64,000 bases of DNA from Rana temporaria (Eukaryota > Chordata > Amphibia > Anura > Ranidae): positions 400,227,838 to 400,291,837 of the forward strand of contig NC_053491.1 of assembly GCF_905171775.1 (NCBI RefSeq), given 5' to 3'. Position 1 is the stretch's first letter. Each line of letters starts with the position of its first letter. The position numbers were made by a program, and so were the translations under genes. This document shows, piece by piece, positions 9,702 through 19,640 of the stretch. A model generated the notes under the pieces. That model saw only the letters and a program-made list of their open reading frames with translations, had not been told where the DNA came from and did no database searches.

Positions 9702-11287
9702 GGCTGCTTTCACACTGAGGCGCTATTGGGCTAAAAATAGCGCCTGCAAATCGCCCTGAAAGAGCAGCTCCTCTATATCCAGTGTGAAAGCCTGAGGGCT
9801 TTCACACTGGAGCGTTGAGCTGGCAGGACAGTAAAAAAAAGTCTTGCCAGCCGCATCTTTAAGGCGCTGTAGAAGCGGTGAATATGGGGCAGCACCTCCA
9901 AAATGCCCGAAAACAGGCCCGTCGGAACAGGACAGGCAAAACAAGCAACTGCTTGGGGCCCCAGCAGAGCGCCGCCGCCGCTTCCTATAAATGCTGCAGC
10001 CTGCAGCCTGTATCGTGGCCGAGCTCCTTTCTTAATACCTCCTGCGTACCGTAACCGCGTGGTACAGGAGATTCAGTTTCCTGTTCCCGGCCGGACTGAC
10101 AGGAGGTGCACACACTCAGTGCTCACTTCCTTTCAGTCCGGCCTGGAACAGCAAACTGAATCTTCTGCAGCGTGGTATGCGGTAAGGGGGGGGGGGGGTA
10201 AAAAGAATTTGGGGGGGAGTCGGGGAGGCAGTCAGAATTAAGTACTAGCTGACGTTCGACAGCAGCAGCTGTATGCGGCGGTATGCGGTAGGAAGGGGTG
10301 CAGCAGCTGTATGCAGCGGTATGCGGTAGGATAAGGTGACCAGATTTTTAAAATGAAATCCGGGGACATATTTTTACTTTACTAGTAATGGCAACAATCA
10401 GCGACTCTCTGCCCGTCGCCCCCCCGCCTCACAGCCTCTCAAGTCTCACTCTTCAGGCCCCGACTACTACTGGATGGGGAGCGGAGGAAGATCACTCTGC
10501 CAGGGAAGGCAAGGAGATAGGCAGGAGGCTGGCCAGGACTTGAGCCAAGTCAGAAGAACATGCGAGCGAAGCTGAATGGACATGTGCCCAAAACTGAAGA
10601 AATATTCCCTCCACTCCGACCAGCACATGATCATCAGAAAGGGGCACAGATAATGGGAAAAATACATCCCCCTATGGTAGTAGGCACGGAGGAGCGGGGG
10701 TGTGTAATTCAAATTTTTTTATTTTAATTCTGCACTGATTGTCTTTGAAATTGCCCCTGCCCCCTATTAAATCCAATCTGGGGACAAAACCAGGGACAGA
10801 CTTGGTCCGGGGACAGTGTCCTCAATCAGGGGACTGTCCCCTGAAACTGGGGATGTCTGGTCACCCTACGGTAGGAAGGGGGGCAGCAGCTGTATGCAGC
10901 GGTATGCGGTAGGGAGGGGAGGGGGGGTTAAAAAGAACATGGGGGGGAGGCAGTCAGAAGAAGTACTAGCCGACGTTTGGCAGTAGCAGCAGCCCCCCCC
11001 CTCGCTTATCTGATTCATAGCAGAATAATTTTTTACACTTGTCAACTTGCCCCCCCCCCCCCCCCCCGCTTCTCAGCAACACCCCTCCCCCGCTTTTCTT
11101 GCTTCAAATGGCCCTGCCCGCAAAGCAGTTTTTGCGGGCGGGTTTAACCCTTTTTTTACCCGCTAGCGGGGGGTTAAAAACCGCAATGCTAGCGGTCGAA
11201 AATCGCAGCAAAAACTACGGTAAATCGCCGTTAATAATAGCGGCACTTTAGCGCCGACGCACCCTGCGCTTCAGTGTGAAAGTAGCC
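9702..11287. mobile_element. MITE with TTCACACTG termini (TTCACAC family), carrying a nested element
   Basis: Termini are GGCTGCTTTCACACTGAGG and the inverse CTTCAGTGTGAAAGTAGCC. Inside are short tandem GCAGCAGCTGTATGCGGCGG units (10265-10335 and 10870-10910) interrupted by the element at 10335-10869, plus poly-G/poly-C tracts. No coding capacity is seen. Confidence 0.7.
10335..10869. mobile_element. MITE with GGTGACCAGA termini, copy 1
   Basis: It begins AAGGTGACCAGATTTTTAAA and ends GATGTCTGGTCACCCTA, forming imperfect inverted termini. It splits the GCAGCAGCTGTATGC units of the host MITE. A second copy lies at 29842-30718 and shares the interior (CCAGCACATGATCATC). Confidence 0.75.
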
Positions 11288-11305
11288 TACTTTTGTAAGA
11301 TACTG

Positions 11306-11915
11306 TAACTTCATAGACCCAGTTCAGTGTGACAAATTCTATTCATTCTGTGGAAGATCAGTTTAGCACTTCACTTCTCAATGCCAACATCTGGCCGTGT
11401 TTTAGGATTTCCCAAACAGCTGCAGACACACACATATAGTTGACTGAATATATTAAGGTGGACAGATGTTTGGCTGGGGGCTCTAGAAGAGAGCAAGGCA
11501 GGTGGCAGGAAGTTCTATACAGCATGTCAGACAATAACACAGAGCACTACATGCACAAATGATTGTGAGGTGAGCATGCATGTCAGTGTCATTATGGCAT
11601 TAAAATCTTGTGGGATAAATAGTTGAGCGCCGCAGTACAAGCTGTGCAAATGTCTAAAGAAATGTATCCACAGCCTTTAATTGTTATCAAACCTTTCATT
11701 TCATTTCGTTAAGTTATTGAATTTTTAGACAATAGTTACAGACGGTGAATACAAAGTTATGATAAAACAAGTCATATTATAATGACTGCAATCCGAACAG
11801 AACTGAGCGCTGAGTATCTTAAGGTACAAAATATTTCTAGTTCCATGGCATATGTAGCCTGCTCACAGACAAACATCCTGCAAATATTTTGTGTAGAAGT
11901 ACCCTTGCCATTAAC
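11306..11915. other. No gene seen
   Basis: This is AT-rich DNA of ordinary complexity without clear inverted repeats, splice-flanked frames or similarity to the named families. Short frames on both strands lack any recognisable domain. Confidence 0.4.
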
Positions 11916-11976
11916 CATATACACTATTTTACCGAAAGTATTGGAACGCCTGCCTATACACGCGCATGAACTTTAA

Positions 11977-12986
11977 CCACTTCCTTACTGGGCACTTAAA
12001 CCCCCTTCCTGCCCAGAGCATTTTTTGCGATTCGGCACTGCGTCGCTTTAACTGACAATTGCGCGGTCGTGCGACGTGGCTCCCAAACAAAATTGACGTC
12101 CTTTTTTTCCCACAAATAGAGCTTTCTTTTGGTGGTATTTGATCACCTCTGCGGTTTTTATTTTTTGCGCTATAAACAAAAATAGAGCGACAATTTTGAA
12201 AAAAATAAAAAAATGTTTTACTTGTTGCTATAGTAAATAGCTAATTTTTTTTTTTTATCCTCAGTCTAGGCCGATACGCATTCTACATATTTTTAGTAAA
12301 AAAAAATAAAAAAAAAATCGCAATAAGCGACTGGTTTGTGCAAAAGTTATAGCGCCTACAAAATAAGAGACAGAATTATTATTATTTATTTTTTTTTTTA
12401 CTAGTAATGTCGGCGATCTGCGATTTTTATTGCGACATTATGGCGGACACATCAGACACTTTTGACACATTTTTGGCACCATTCACATTTATACTGCGAT
12501 CAGTGCTATAAATATGCACTAATTACTGTATAAATGTGACTGGCAGGAAAGGTGTTAACACTAGGGGGTGAAGAAGGGGTTAAATGTATTCCCTATATAG
12601 CGTTCTAACTGTGGGGGAAGGGGGGTGACTGGGGGGGGGTGACCGATCTGTGTCCCTATGTACAAGAGACACAGATCGGTCTCCTCTCTCCCTGACAGCA
12701 CCGCTGTCTGTGAGAGCCGGCAATGAGAAATTATCTCATATGTAAACATATGAGATCATCTCTCATTGGCCGCACAGATCGCCTAGCAAACGGCCACTCC
12801 GATTGGCCGCTCACGGCGATCTGTGATTGGCTGTGTCCAAGGGACATGGCCAGCACAGAAGTTCCGCGCTGCGCGCTCGGGAGCGCGCCCGGGGAACGTG
12901 GAAAGGGGCGGACGTCAAATGACGGCGCCTCAGAGAACTAGAACCACCCTGCGGCCGTATATAGTCGTACGGCCGTCGGGAAGTGG
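11977..12986 (+). mobile_element. TTAA-type MITE (CCACTT family), complete copy
   Basis: It is flanked by TTAA on both sides (11973-11976, 12987-12990) with inverted ends CCACTTCC and GGGAAGTGG. The interior has long A and T tracts, a palindromic GACCGATCTGTGTC pair around 12650 and a CG-rich right end. TTAA duplication is typical of the piggyBac superfamily, so it may be a non-autonomous relative. No transposase is present. Confidence 0.8.
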
Positions 12987-13005
12987 TTAATGGCATCCCA
13001 GTCTA

Positions 13006-13414
13006 AAGCCTCGTACACACGATTGGATTTTCCGCGGACAATACGTAGGACTTTTGTCTGAAGGGTGTTGGCCATTAACTTGTCTTGCATACAAACGACA
13101 AAGAAACTACATTTTTTTCAGCTCTTTAGCGCCACCCTCTGGGCAACTTCTGCTAATGTTGTGTTATGGTGAGCATTGCTTCTGAGCATGCGTGTTTGTA
13201 CTTTGGAGTTTTGTCCGAAGGACTTGTGTACACGCGATCAGATAATCCGACAATACACATTTGTTGGCAGAAAATTTTAAGGCATGCTATCCCACATTTG
13301 TTGGTGGAAAATCTGACAACAATTGGCCGATGGAACATACAAACGGTCAGATTTTCTGACAACAGCCTGCCATCACAATTCCCGTCGGAAAATCCAATCG
13401 TGTGTACGGGCCTT
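13006..13414. mobile_element. MITE with GTACACACGA termini (TA target), copy 1
   Basis: Ends are AAGCCTCGTACACACGATTG and the inverse CAATCGTGTGTACGGGCCTT, each followed by TA. The interior ends contain more inverted sequence (GGATTTTCCG). It splits the Tc1-like element between CCCAGTC and GTCTATAGGG. Confidence 0.8.
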
Positions 13415-13668
13415 TAGTCTATAGGGTTTAATATTGAGTTGGCCCCGCCCTTTGCAGCTATAACAGCTTCAACTCTTCTGGGAAATCTGTCTACCAGGTT
13501 TAGGAGTGTGTCTATGGGAATGTTTGACCATTCTTCCAGAAGCTCATTTGTGAGGTCAGGCACTGATGTGGACGAGAGAGCCTGGCCCGCAGTCTCCACT
13601 AATTCATCCCAAAGGTGTTCTATCAGGCTGAGGTCAGGACTCTGTGCAGGCCAATCAAGTCCCTCCAC
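13414..13668 (-). pseudogene. Tc1-like transposase, C-terminal remnant
   Basis: An 84-residue open stretch contains WPAQSPDL (residues 6-13) followed by IEHLW (16-20). In Tc1/mariner transposases this segment holds the third catalytic acidic residue, here Glu17. The first two catalytic Asp positions and the DNA-binding region are absent, so it cannot be a working enzyme. The frame stops near the element's 3' untranslated end, as expected. The opening Met is only an internal codon of the original gene. Confidence 0.75.
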
Positions 13669-13729
13669 CCCAAACTGGCTTATCCATGTCTTAATGGCTA
13701 TGGTTTGTGCTGATCTCCAGTGTTATGTT

Positions 13730-14318
13730 CAAGGTCTCTGACCTTGTATTGTATCATGTCCGCAATCTCTGACCAGTTCTTGTGTAATACTTGCAATATT
13801 TGACCATCTCCTGAATTATGTTCAGTCCCTGACCATCTCTTGTATGTCTGCAATCTCTGACCATCTTTTTTTATCATGTCTGCAATCTCTGACCATCTTT
13901 TTTATCATGTCTGCACATTCTGACCATTTCTTGTATTATGTCAGCTGTCTCTGACCATCTCTTGTGCCATGTCCGCAATCTCTGACCATCTCTTGTGCCA
14001 TGTCCGCAATCTCTGACCATCTCTTGTGCCATGTGCGCAATCTCTGACCATCTCTTGTGCCATGTGCGCAATCTCTGACCATCTCTTGTGCCATGTCCGC
14101 AATCTCTGAGCATCTCTTGTGCCATGTGCGCAATCTCTGACCATCTCTTGTGCCATGTCCGCAATCTCTGAGCATCTCTTGTGCCATGTCTGCAATCTCT
14201 GACCATCTCTTGTGCCATGTCTGCAATCTTTGACCATCTCTTGTGCCATGTCCGCAATCTCTGACCATCTCTTGTGCCATGTCCGCAATCTCTGACCATC
14301 TCTTGTGCCATGTCCACA
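13730..14318. repeat. 31-bp minisatellite inside a Tc1-like element
   Basis: Units of the form GCAATCTCTGACCATCTCTTG plus TGCCATGTCC (31 bp) repeat about 15-19 times. They are degenerate on the left (13730-13960) and regular on the right. Because 31 is not a multiple of three and the unit has no stop on the minus strand, all three minus frames stay open, producing three overlapping apparent proteins. Confidence 0.9.
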
Positions 14319-14743
14319 TGACTTTTGGCATACTGCAGTTGACTCTTCTTATTCTTTGGAGACGGCAAGGGGGTGCGCCTGGGAGTTCTGGCATGGAGGC
14401 CTTCATTACGCAGTGTGCACCGTATTGTGTGAGCAGAAACTTCAGTACCCACATCTGACAAATCTTTTCTCAGTTCCTCAGCAGTCACAAGGGGACTTTT
14501 CTCCACTCTACGCTTCAGGTAGCGCACAGCAGTCGAAGTCAGCATCTTCTTTCTGCCACGACCAGGTAGCGTTTCAACAGTGCCCTTTGCCTTGAATTTG
14601 CGAATGATGCTTCCTATGGTGTCTCTTGGTATGTTTAACATCTTTGCAATCTTCTTATAGCCATTGCCCTTCCTGTGAAGAGTAATCACCTCTTCTCTTG
14701 TCTTCCTGGACCATTCTCTTGACTTCACCATGTTTGTAACCAC
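13874..14743 (-). pseudogene. Tc1-like transposase N terminus fused to minisatellite-encoded tail
   Basis: Residues 1-143 are a recognisable Tc1-type DNA-binding region: a first helix-turn-helix (about 8-55, with KIAKMLNIPRDTIGSI), a GRGRKK linker at 61-66 and a second helix-turn-helix (67-120), then the start of the catalytic domain (YAKSHVD at 138-144). From about residue 144 the frame is translated minisatellite (MAQEMVRD, HGTRDGQR, TWHKRWSE in rotation) to the stop. All three catalytic acidic residues are missing, so no transposition activity is expected. A truncated DNA-binding protein could in principle still bind element ends, but there is no evidence that it is expressed. Confidence 0.8.
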
Positions 14744-15102
14744 ACCAGTAAATGTCTAGAAGGAGCTGAGTATCACAGTCATTTTAAAGCTGCCTAATTG
14801 GTGCTTATTAGGCTTTATTGCTGCTCCCTGACATCCACAGTTGTTTTCAATACCTGATTGAAAACACTTCAATGAACCTCTGTTCTTCAGAGTGGTAGTC
14901 TTTAAGGGGTTGAATAATTGTGTAAATGAAGAATTCACAAAATAAACATTGACTACTGTATTACAAAACCAATTGATGTCATTTTAGTTGCATATGGTTC
15001 TTTAAGAAGTCCTTGTAGGATTTCATTCTGAATACAATTACAAATGTACACTAAATTCCCTAAAACCCATTGGGGGGTTGAATAATTTTGAACACAACTG
15101 TA
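14744..15102 (-). mobile_element. Tc1-like element, 5' noncoding end and terminus
   Basis: Upstream of the transposase start the sequence runs to a terminal stretch at about 15070-15102 (GGGGGGTTGAATAATTTTG and then AACACAACTGTA), which reads in reverse as a typical Tc1-type end. An inner related copy, AAGGGGTTGAATAATTGTG, sits at about 14903-14921, as in Tc1-like elements with direct repeats inside their inverted repeats. Confidence 0.65.
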
Positions 15103-15784
15103 GATCCAGTGATGAGAAAATAGCCAGCACACCAGTTGTGAGTCTAGATGGAGAAGTTCCATATCAACAACAAGATAACTGATGTTTCAAGGTATATGGC
15201 GCCCTTTTTATCAAGGTGATACGCAAAGGACTGATAACACTACCTGAGATTTCCGTGCAGCAGAAGCAGAGCGCACAAGAAGTAAGGAACTCACTGGATT
15301 TTTGATTGGATCAACAGGTATTTCCCAGGCATACACCTTTAGCATGTAAGCATATAGACCAAATAATCTTATGAAAGATGGGAATCTGACTTGGGTGGAA
15401 CACATTTGAAAGTATAAAGACAACACAGGAAAGACAGACCAGGGAAGGGTGACCTTTGTCATTCCAGATGTTTCTGAAGTACATCTGGCTGAACACTAGT
15501 TTTTTTGGCATATTCTGAGGGTTGAAGGTTACCCTTTGCATGTGTCATCCACCAAGAATACATATTTCACTCTTAAGAGGTAATATTTGTTTTTTCTCTG
15601 TATAGAATGTTATAAAGATATCTAGGAGCTGCCTTCTCATTCGTGACACCTAGCTATCATGTTGATCCTTTGGCTTAAAGAGGAAGTAAACCCTCTCTTA
15701 AAAAACAAAAACAAACTGCAAGACAAAGGCATGATGAGCTAGTATGCATAGATACTAGCTCATTATGATTTACTTACCTGAGAA
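15103..15784. other. No gene seen
   Basis: Intergenic DNA with no clear repeat termini or supported exons. Short minus-strand frames (15211-15541) have no recognisable domain. Confidence 0.4.
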
Positions 15785-15890
15785 CCAGGGGCGGACTGAC
15801 AGTTCATGGGGCCCCCGGGCAAAAGGAGATCATGGGGCCCCCTGTGTCTCCGCCCATGTGTCCCCGCCCACGTTAAAGCTACATTCACAC
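15785..15890. mobile_element. hAT-like element end (CAGGGGCGG family), truncated
   Basis: It begins CAGGGGCGGACTGACAG followed by GGGGCCCCC text, matching the ends of the longer element at 26484-27780. The other terminus is not found nearby. Confidence 0.5.
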
Positions 15891-15983
15891 AAAGTCCCAC
15901 CTACATATTGCACTGCCCACATTGCAGGCGTTCAAAGAATTTCTCTACACACTGTTCAAAATAAATGTTTATTATAGGAATTA

Positions 15984-16554
15984 AAACATTCTTCTCACTG
16001 ATCACCAATGTAAGGAACATTCTTCCCACTGATGATCACCAATGTAAGGAACATTCTTCCCACTGATCACCAATGTAAGGGACATTCTTCCCACTGATCA
16101 CCAATGTAAGGAACATTCTTCCCACTGATCACCAATGTAAGGGACATTCTTCTCACTGATCACCAATGTAAGGAACATTCTTCCCACTGATGATCACCAA
16201 TGTAAGGAACATTCTTCCCACTGATCACCAATGTAAGGAACATTCTTCCCACTGATCACCAATGTAAGGGACATTCTTCTCACTGATCACCAATGTAAGG
16301 AACATTCTTCTCACTGATCACCAATGTAAGGAACATTCTTCCCACTGATCACCAATGTAAGGGACATTCTTCCCACTGATCACCAATGTAAGGAACATTC
16401 TTCCCACTGATCACCAATGTAAGGGACATTCTTCTCACTGATCACCAATGTAAGGAGCATTCTTCCCACTGATCACCAATGTAAGGAACATTCTTCCCAC
16501 TGATCACCAATGTAAGGGACATTCTTCCCACTGATCACCAATGTAAGGAACATT
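15984..16554 (+). repeat. 31-bp satellite array, first block
   Basis: About 18 tandem copies of AACATTCTTCCCACTGATCA plus CCAATGTAAGG. Variants include C or T in TTCYCACTG, GGAAC or GGGAC at the unit junction, and an occasional extra GAT in TGATGATC. Each unit contains TGATCA. It ends where the fold-back element begins. Confidence 0.95.
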
Positions 16555-16918
16555 GGGCCAAATCCTCAGCCAGGCGGCGTAACTTAACTTTCAGCAGTTA
16601 AGTTACACTGACTTAAAGTTTTTACCTAAGTGCCTGATCCTCAAAGCACTTACGTAAAAATTTCAAGCAGTGTAAGTTAAGTGCCGCCGTCGTAAGGCGT
16701 TCCTCCTCTCCGGGGGGCGTTTACAATTTAAATGAGGCGCGCTCCCGCGCCGGCCGTACTGCGCATGCGCGTGACGTCATTTTCCCGACGTGCATCGCGC
16801 GAACGTAATTGACGCCGGGCGGCTTTGTGGATTGCGACGGGACACTAAAGTTACGACGGGTGAAAAAAAGACGCGCCGGGAAAACAAATAATTTTAAAAA
16901 AAAATGACAGCGTCGCTC

Positions 16919-17916
16919 GGCATGCATTCCTGAGGGAGAACTCCATGCCAATTTTCAATGAAAAAAACGGCATGGGTTCCCCCTCAGGAGCATACCAGGC
17001 CCTTAGGTCTGGTATGGGTTGTAAGGAGACCCCCCTCCGCCGCAAAATTGACGTAGGGGGTCCCCCTACAATCCATACCAGACCCGTATCCAAAGCACGC
17101 TACCCGGCCAGCCAGGAAGGGAGTGGGGACGAGCGAGCGCCCCCCCCCCCCTCCTGAGCCGTGCCAGGCCGCATGCCCTCAACATGGGGGGGTTGGGTGC
17201 TCTGGGGCAGGGGGGCGCACTGCGGGCCCCCCCACCCCAGAGCACCCTGTCCCCATGTTGATGAGGACAGGACCTCTTCCCGACAACCCTTGCCATTGGT
17301 TGTCGGGGTCTGCGGGCGGAGGCTTATCGGAATCTGGGAGTCCCCTTTAATAAGGGGGCCCCCAGATACCGGCCCCCCACCCTAAGTGAATGGATATGGG
17401 GTACATCGTACCCCTATCCATTCACCTGGAGGCAAAAAGTAAAATGTAGTAAACACACAACACAAGGCTTTTTAAAATATTTTATTATTCTGCTCCGGAC
17501 GCCCCCCCTGTCTTCGTTATTAGCTCAATTACCAGGGGGGGCTTCTTCTTCCACTCTCCGGGGGTCTTCTCCGCTCTCCGGGGGTGTTCCGCTCTCCGGG
17601 GGGGGCTTCTCCGGACTCCGGGGGGCTTCTTCCATCTTCTCCCCTCTTCCGCTCTTGACTCGGCGAACCCCGGTTCTTCTGCAGCTCTCCGGTGCCTTCT
17701 TCTTCAGCGCTGGCTGCCTGCTATGTTTGTGTGTTAGCTCGATTTCAAACAGGCAGCCGGCGCGGTCTTCTGTGATGTCAGGGTCTTCTGGTCTTCTGTT
17801 CTTCCTATGTTGCCTCGTCGCCTCTTGTCGCTGTAATGATGGAAGCGCGCCTTGCATCACATTTATATAGGCATCGCCGTCCCATCATGCTCCGGCAGGT
17901 ACCCACGTGGTGGGTG
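16919..17916. repeat. Fold-back left arm
   Basis: The reverse complement of 17929-18922 with few mismatches. It contains GCATGCATTCCTGAGGGAG near its outer end, poly-C and poly-G tracts, a TTTTAAAATATTTTATTATT stretch at about 17470, and CACGTGGTGGGTG at the inner end. Confidence 0.9.
17525..17860 (-). other. 111-codon frame repeated in fold-back arms (probably not a gene)
   Basis: This Arg/Pro/Glu-rich frame (MMQGALPSLQRQ...) recurs almost unchanged at 17985-18320 (+) and, with a longer tail, at 19276-19725 (+). Its composition follows the GC-rich repeat (GGAGAAGCCCCCC, AGCGGAAGA). No domain is recognised. Conservation of the frame is explained by recent duplication of the DNA, so coding is doubtful. 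Confidence 0.25.
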
Positions 17917-17928
17917 CCTACCCACGTG

Positions 17929-18922
17929 CACCCACCACGTGGGTACCTACCGGAGCATGATGGGACGGTGATGCCTATATAAATGTGATGCAAGGCGCGC
18001 TTCCATCATTACAGCGACAACAGGCGACGAGGCAACATCGGAAGAACAGAAGACCAGAAGACCCTGACATCACAGAAGACCGCGCCGGCTGCCTGTTTGA
18101 AATCGAGCTAACACACAAACATAGCAGGCAGCCAGCGCTGAAGAAGAAGGCACCGGACATCTGCAGAAGAACCGGGGTTCGCCGAGTCAAGAGCGGAAGA
18201 GGGGAGAAGATGGAAGAAGCCCCCCGGAGTCCGGAGAAGCCCCCCCCGGAGAGCGGAACACCCCCGGAGAGCGGAGAAGACCCCCGGAGAGCGGAAGAAG
18301 AAGCCCCCCCTGGTAATTGAGCTAATAACGAAGACAGGGGGGGCGTCCGGAGCAGAATAATAAAATATTTTAAAAAGCCTTGTGTTGTGTGTTTACTACA
18401 TTTTACTTTTTGCCTCCAGGTGAATGGATAGGGGTACGATGTACCCCATATCCATTCACTTAGGGTGGGGGGCCGGTATCTGGGGGCCCCCTTATTAAAG
18501 GGGACTCCCAGATTCCGATAAGCCTCCGCCCGCAGACCCCGACAACCAATGGCAAGGGTTGTCGGGAAGAGGTCCTGTCCTCATCAACATGGGGACAGGG
18601 TGCTCTGGGGTGGGGGGGCCCGCAGTGCGCCCCCCTGCCCCAGAGCACCCAACCCCCCCATGTTGAGGGCATGCGGCCTGGCACGGCTCAGGAGGGGGGG
18701 GGGCGCTCGCTCGTCCCCACTCCCTTCCTGGCTGGCCGGGGAGCGTGCTTTGGATACGGGTCTGGTATGGATTGTAGGGGGACCCCCTACGTCAATTTTG
18801 CGGCGGAGGGGGGTCTCCTTACAACCCATAACAGACCTAAGGGCCTGGTATGCTCCTGAGGGGGAACCCATGCCGTTTTTTTCATTGAAAATTGGCATGG
18901 AGTTCTCCCTCGGGAATGCATA
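17929..18922. repeat. Fold-back right arm
   Basis: Mirror of 16919-17916, separated from it by CCTACCCACGTG (17917-17928). The pair can form a hairpin with a stem of about 1 kb. Confidence 0.9.
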
Positions 18923-19203
18923 CCAAATGCCGTCGCTTGAATGGGCCTTTACAAGGTGTGACTAACTTTACACCTTGTAAAAGCAGCCCTAGTTTTACAC
19001 CAGGCAAACTAACACTTACGGCGTAAAAACTAGGTACAAAAGCTTTGAGGATCGCCCTAAGTGCTAATTTGCATACTAACAGAGGCATTTCGACTCGAAA
19101 TGCCCCCAGTGGCGGATGCGGTACTGCATCCTAAGATCCGGCAGTGTAAGTCCCTTACAGATGTCGGATCTTCTGCCTAACTTAGGAAAACTGCTTCTAC
19201 CCT
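18923..19203. other. Right tail of the fold-back element
   Basis: Sequence with TTTACACCTTGTAAA and TTACGGCGTAAAA inverted pairs and a GGATCGCCCTAAGTG stretch, resembling the interiors of the CpG-rich MITE families. It has no counterpart on the left side of the fold-back. Confidence 0.5.
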
Positions 19204-19640
19204 GCCTACCCACGTGCACCCACCACGTGGGTACCTACCGGAGCATGATGGGACGGTGATGCCTATATAAATGGGATGCAAGGCGCGCTTCCATCATTAC
19301 AGCGACAACAGGCGACGAGACAACATCGGAAGAACAGAAGACCAGAAGACCCTGACGTCACAGAAGACCGCGCCGGCTGCCTGTTTGAAATCGAGCTAAC
19401 ACACAAACATAGCAGGCAGCCAGCGCTGAAGAAGAAGGCACCGGAGAGCTGCAGAAGAACCGGGGTTCGCCGAGTCAAGAGCGGAAGAGGGGAGAAGATG
19501 GAAGAAGCCCCCCGGAGTCCGGAGAAGCCCCCCCGGAGAGCGGAAGACCCCCGGAGAGCGGAGAAGACCCCCGGAGAGTGGAAGAAGAAGCCCCCCCTGG
19601 TAATTGAGCTAATAACGAAGACAGGGGGGGCGTCCGGAGC
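19204..19640 (+). repeat. Partial third copy of fold-back arm
   Basis: It starts at the central spacer CCTACCCACGTG and follows the right arm through GGGGGGGCGTCCGGAGC, then breaks directly into the inverted 31-bp satellite. One copy of the CGGAAC-containing segment is shortened relative to 18240-18300. Confidence 0.85.

Larger units (their letters stand above)
8900..11305. mobile_element. Tc1-like transposon end, split by nested MITEs
   Basis: Three separated pieces (about 8900-9129, 9549-9701, 11288-11305) read as the noncoding end of a Tc1-like element when the inserts at 9130-9548 and 9702-11287 are ignored. Telling stretches are TTCACTTAGTGGTGTACTTA, TAGACATTAATGGCTGTGTG and the terminal CTTTTGTAAGATACTGTA. 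No transposase frame remains. The left boundary is approximate. Confidence 0.55.
11916..13715 (-). mobile_element. Tc1-like transposon, 3' half, interrupted by two MITEs
   Basis: The outer end reads ACACTATTTTACCGAAAGTATTGG, a Tc1-type terminus. The body resumes at 12991-13005 and 13415-13715 once the two inserts (11977-12986, 13006-13414) are removed. The minus strand then encodes the transposase C terminus (13414-13668). The 5' half is gone: near 13715 the sequence passes into a minisatellite. Confidence 0.75.
16555..19203. mobile_element. Fold-back element with 1-kb inverted arms
   Basis: It starts GGGCCAAATCCTCAGCC, akin to the 3-bp-target MITE family found across this window, then has a left arm (16919-17916), a 12-bp spacer, a right arm (17929-18922) and a different right tail to about 19203. 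Arms are nearly identical and include poly-G/C runs. The mirrored ORFs in the arms are discussed separately. Confidence 0.8.

Noticed and set aside
17066..19088. Many Pro/Arg/Gly-rich ORFs in the fold-back
   Set aside because: GC-rich palindromic DNA keeps frames open on both strands; no domain or start context supports them.
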